A stretch of 64,000 bases of DNA. It comes from G963677445 sp963678275 (GTDB lineage Bacteria; Bacteroidota; Ignavibacteria; Ignavibacteriales; Melioribacteraceae). Where the stretch lies: positions 868,001 to 932,000 of the forward strand of contig OY782765.1 of NCBI GenBank assembly GCA_963678275.1, read 5' to 3'. This document shows positions 63,389 through 64,000 of the stretch, piece by piece. The position numbers and the translations under genes were made by a program. Position 1 is the stretch's first letter; the number at the start of each line of letters is the position of its first letter. The notes under the pieces were generated by a model that was not told the origin of the DNA, did no database searches, and worked only from the letters and a program-made list of their open reading frames with translations.

Positions 63389-64000
63389 TTACTCATCCCG
63401 AAGTGAATCGACCGGATTTGCCATTGCTGCCCTGACAGACTGTATCCCCGAAGCTCCGAGGGCGATTACTAATGTTATAATGCCTGCCGATACAAAATGA
63501 ATGGGAGATAAATCAACCCGGTAGGCAAAATCTTCCAGCCAGTTGTTCATTATCCAGTATCCCAGGGGCCATGCGATTATATTAGCGAATAACGCCCACC
63601 TGCTGAACTTGCCGGTGAGCATAACAAACAAAGCAGGAACCGAGGCGCCCAAAACTTTTCTTATTCCGATTTCTTTTGTCTTCTGTTCCACTGTGTATGA
63701 TACCAGGCCATAAAGCCCCAGACAGGCTATTAAAACCGCGAGAATCGCTGTATAATCAAGCATCTCTCCTAAAATTTCTTCCGGAATATATCCCTGCTGA
63801 AGCCTTTCTTCAATAAAACTGTAGCTGAAAGGATGTTTCGGCGCGTAATCTTTAACCAATTCTTCAACATATTTGATTGTGGCGTTATCAGTTCCCGGAA
63901 GTAATCGTATAATTATCTGATTTAGACTTTGTTCGGAAAGTATAAAGACTATCGGAGATATCGGGTTATGCAGAGACTCAAAATGAAAATCTTCCGTAAC
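63389..64000 (-). CDS. FtsX/MacB-type ABC transporter permease (partial, 5' end beyond window)
   Basis: The frame is open from the stop at 63389 to the right edge, giving the last 203 residues. It begins inside the periplasmic core ('HNPISPIVFILSEQSLNQIIIRLLPG', 'PFSYSFIEERLQQGY'). It then has three membrane helices with the FtsX signature 'YGLVSYTVEQKTKEIGIRKVLGAS' and the tail 'AAMANPVDSLRDE'. This is the common large FCB permease class of MacB-like ABC systems, used for export or for envelope signalling. It is unrelated to the pectin genes and transcribed toward them. Confidence 0.88.
   Translation of the reverse strand, partial: VTEDFHFESLHNPISPIVFILSEQSLNQIIIRLLPGTDNATIKYVEELVKDYAPKHPFSYSFIEERLQQGYIPEEILGEMLDYTAILAVLIACLGLYGLVSYTVEQKTKEIGIRKVLGASVPALFVMLTGKFSRWALFANIIAWPLGYWIMNNWLEDFAYRVDLSPIHFVSAGIITLVIALGASGIQSVRAAMANPVDSLRDE

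Overview
The window looks like a chromosomal stretch of a carbohydrate-degrading member of the FCB superphylum, with Ignavibacteriota, Calditrichota or a related lineage the best guess. Six secreted proteins end in the C-terminal sorting domain that starts with a YPNPFN-type motif and is read by type IX secretion (T9SS). There are also many lipoproteins, a TonB-dependent receptor with a carboxypeptidase-regulatory-like N-terminus, AT-rich DNA and frequent AGGA/GGAG ribosome-binding sites. No tRNA, rRNA, CRISPR array, phage or transposase gene was seen.

Layout. (1) 1-9400: a large multi-PAS sensor cut by the left edge, an AraC-like N-terminal fragment, a VIT-domain T9SS protein, an RDD membrane protein and a small exported protein, with repeat-rich spacers between them. 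(2) 10016-32048, all on the minus strand: a beta-1,3-glucan (laminarin-type) locus. From its promoter end it encodes a clan GH-A hydrolase, a ROK regulator, a GPH/MelB-type sugar symporter, an orphan ribose-type binding lipoprotein, a leaderless GH17, GH30, GH16, a GH17-like lipoprotein, a giant duplicated T9SS glycan-binding protein, a cytoplasmic GH149/GH94-like phosphorylase, a T9SS GH16 and a T9SS GH-A hydrolase. A TTGACA-17-TAACTT promoter whose -10 box is overlapped by a 9-bp-arm inverted repeat sits ahead of the first gene. (3) 33092-34312: manA. (4) 34602-62437: a pectin locus. PL10 pectate lyase (+), CE12-CE8-VOC (-), TonB receptor - beta-helix T9SS protein - PL1 T9SS lyase (+), GH105 and a LacI regulator (+), then a 13-gene run on + for GH28, DUF4861-like, uxaC, uxaE, eda, uxuA, a PFK-family enzyme, a HAD hydrolase, a three-gene TRAP transporter, kduI and kduD. 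(5) 62438-64000: a triple 250-265 bp tandem repeat and the 3' end of an FtsX/MacB-type permease gene.

How the genes fit together. Laminarin would be bound and cut at the surface by T9SS GH16/GH-A enzymes and the binding protein, trimmed by lipoprotein and periplasmic GH30/GH17/GH16, imported by the symporter, and split in the cytoplasm by phosphorolysis to glucose-1-phosphate. Pectin would be cut by PL1, PL10 and GH28, de-esterified by CE8 and CE12, imported across the outer membrane by the TonB receptor and across the inner membrane by TRAP. Unsaturated uronate goes through GH105, KduI and KduD, and saturated galacturonate through UxaC, UxaE and UxuA. Both routes meet at 2-keto-3-deoxygluconate and then KDPG aldolase. 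No fructuronate reductase of the usual type and no PfkB-type KDG kinase is present in the window.

The main points for follow-up are a 12-nt-period direct-repeat motif shared by three pectin transcription units, the PFK-family/HAD gene pair inside the uronate operon, the TonB receptor that lacks a SusD and is instead paired with T9SS beta-helix proteins, and several families of intergenic hairpin repeats.
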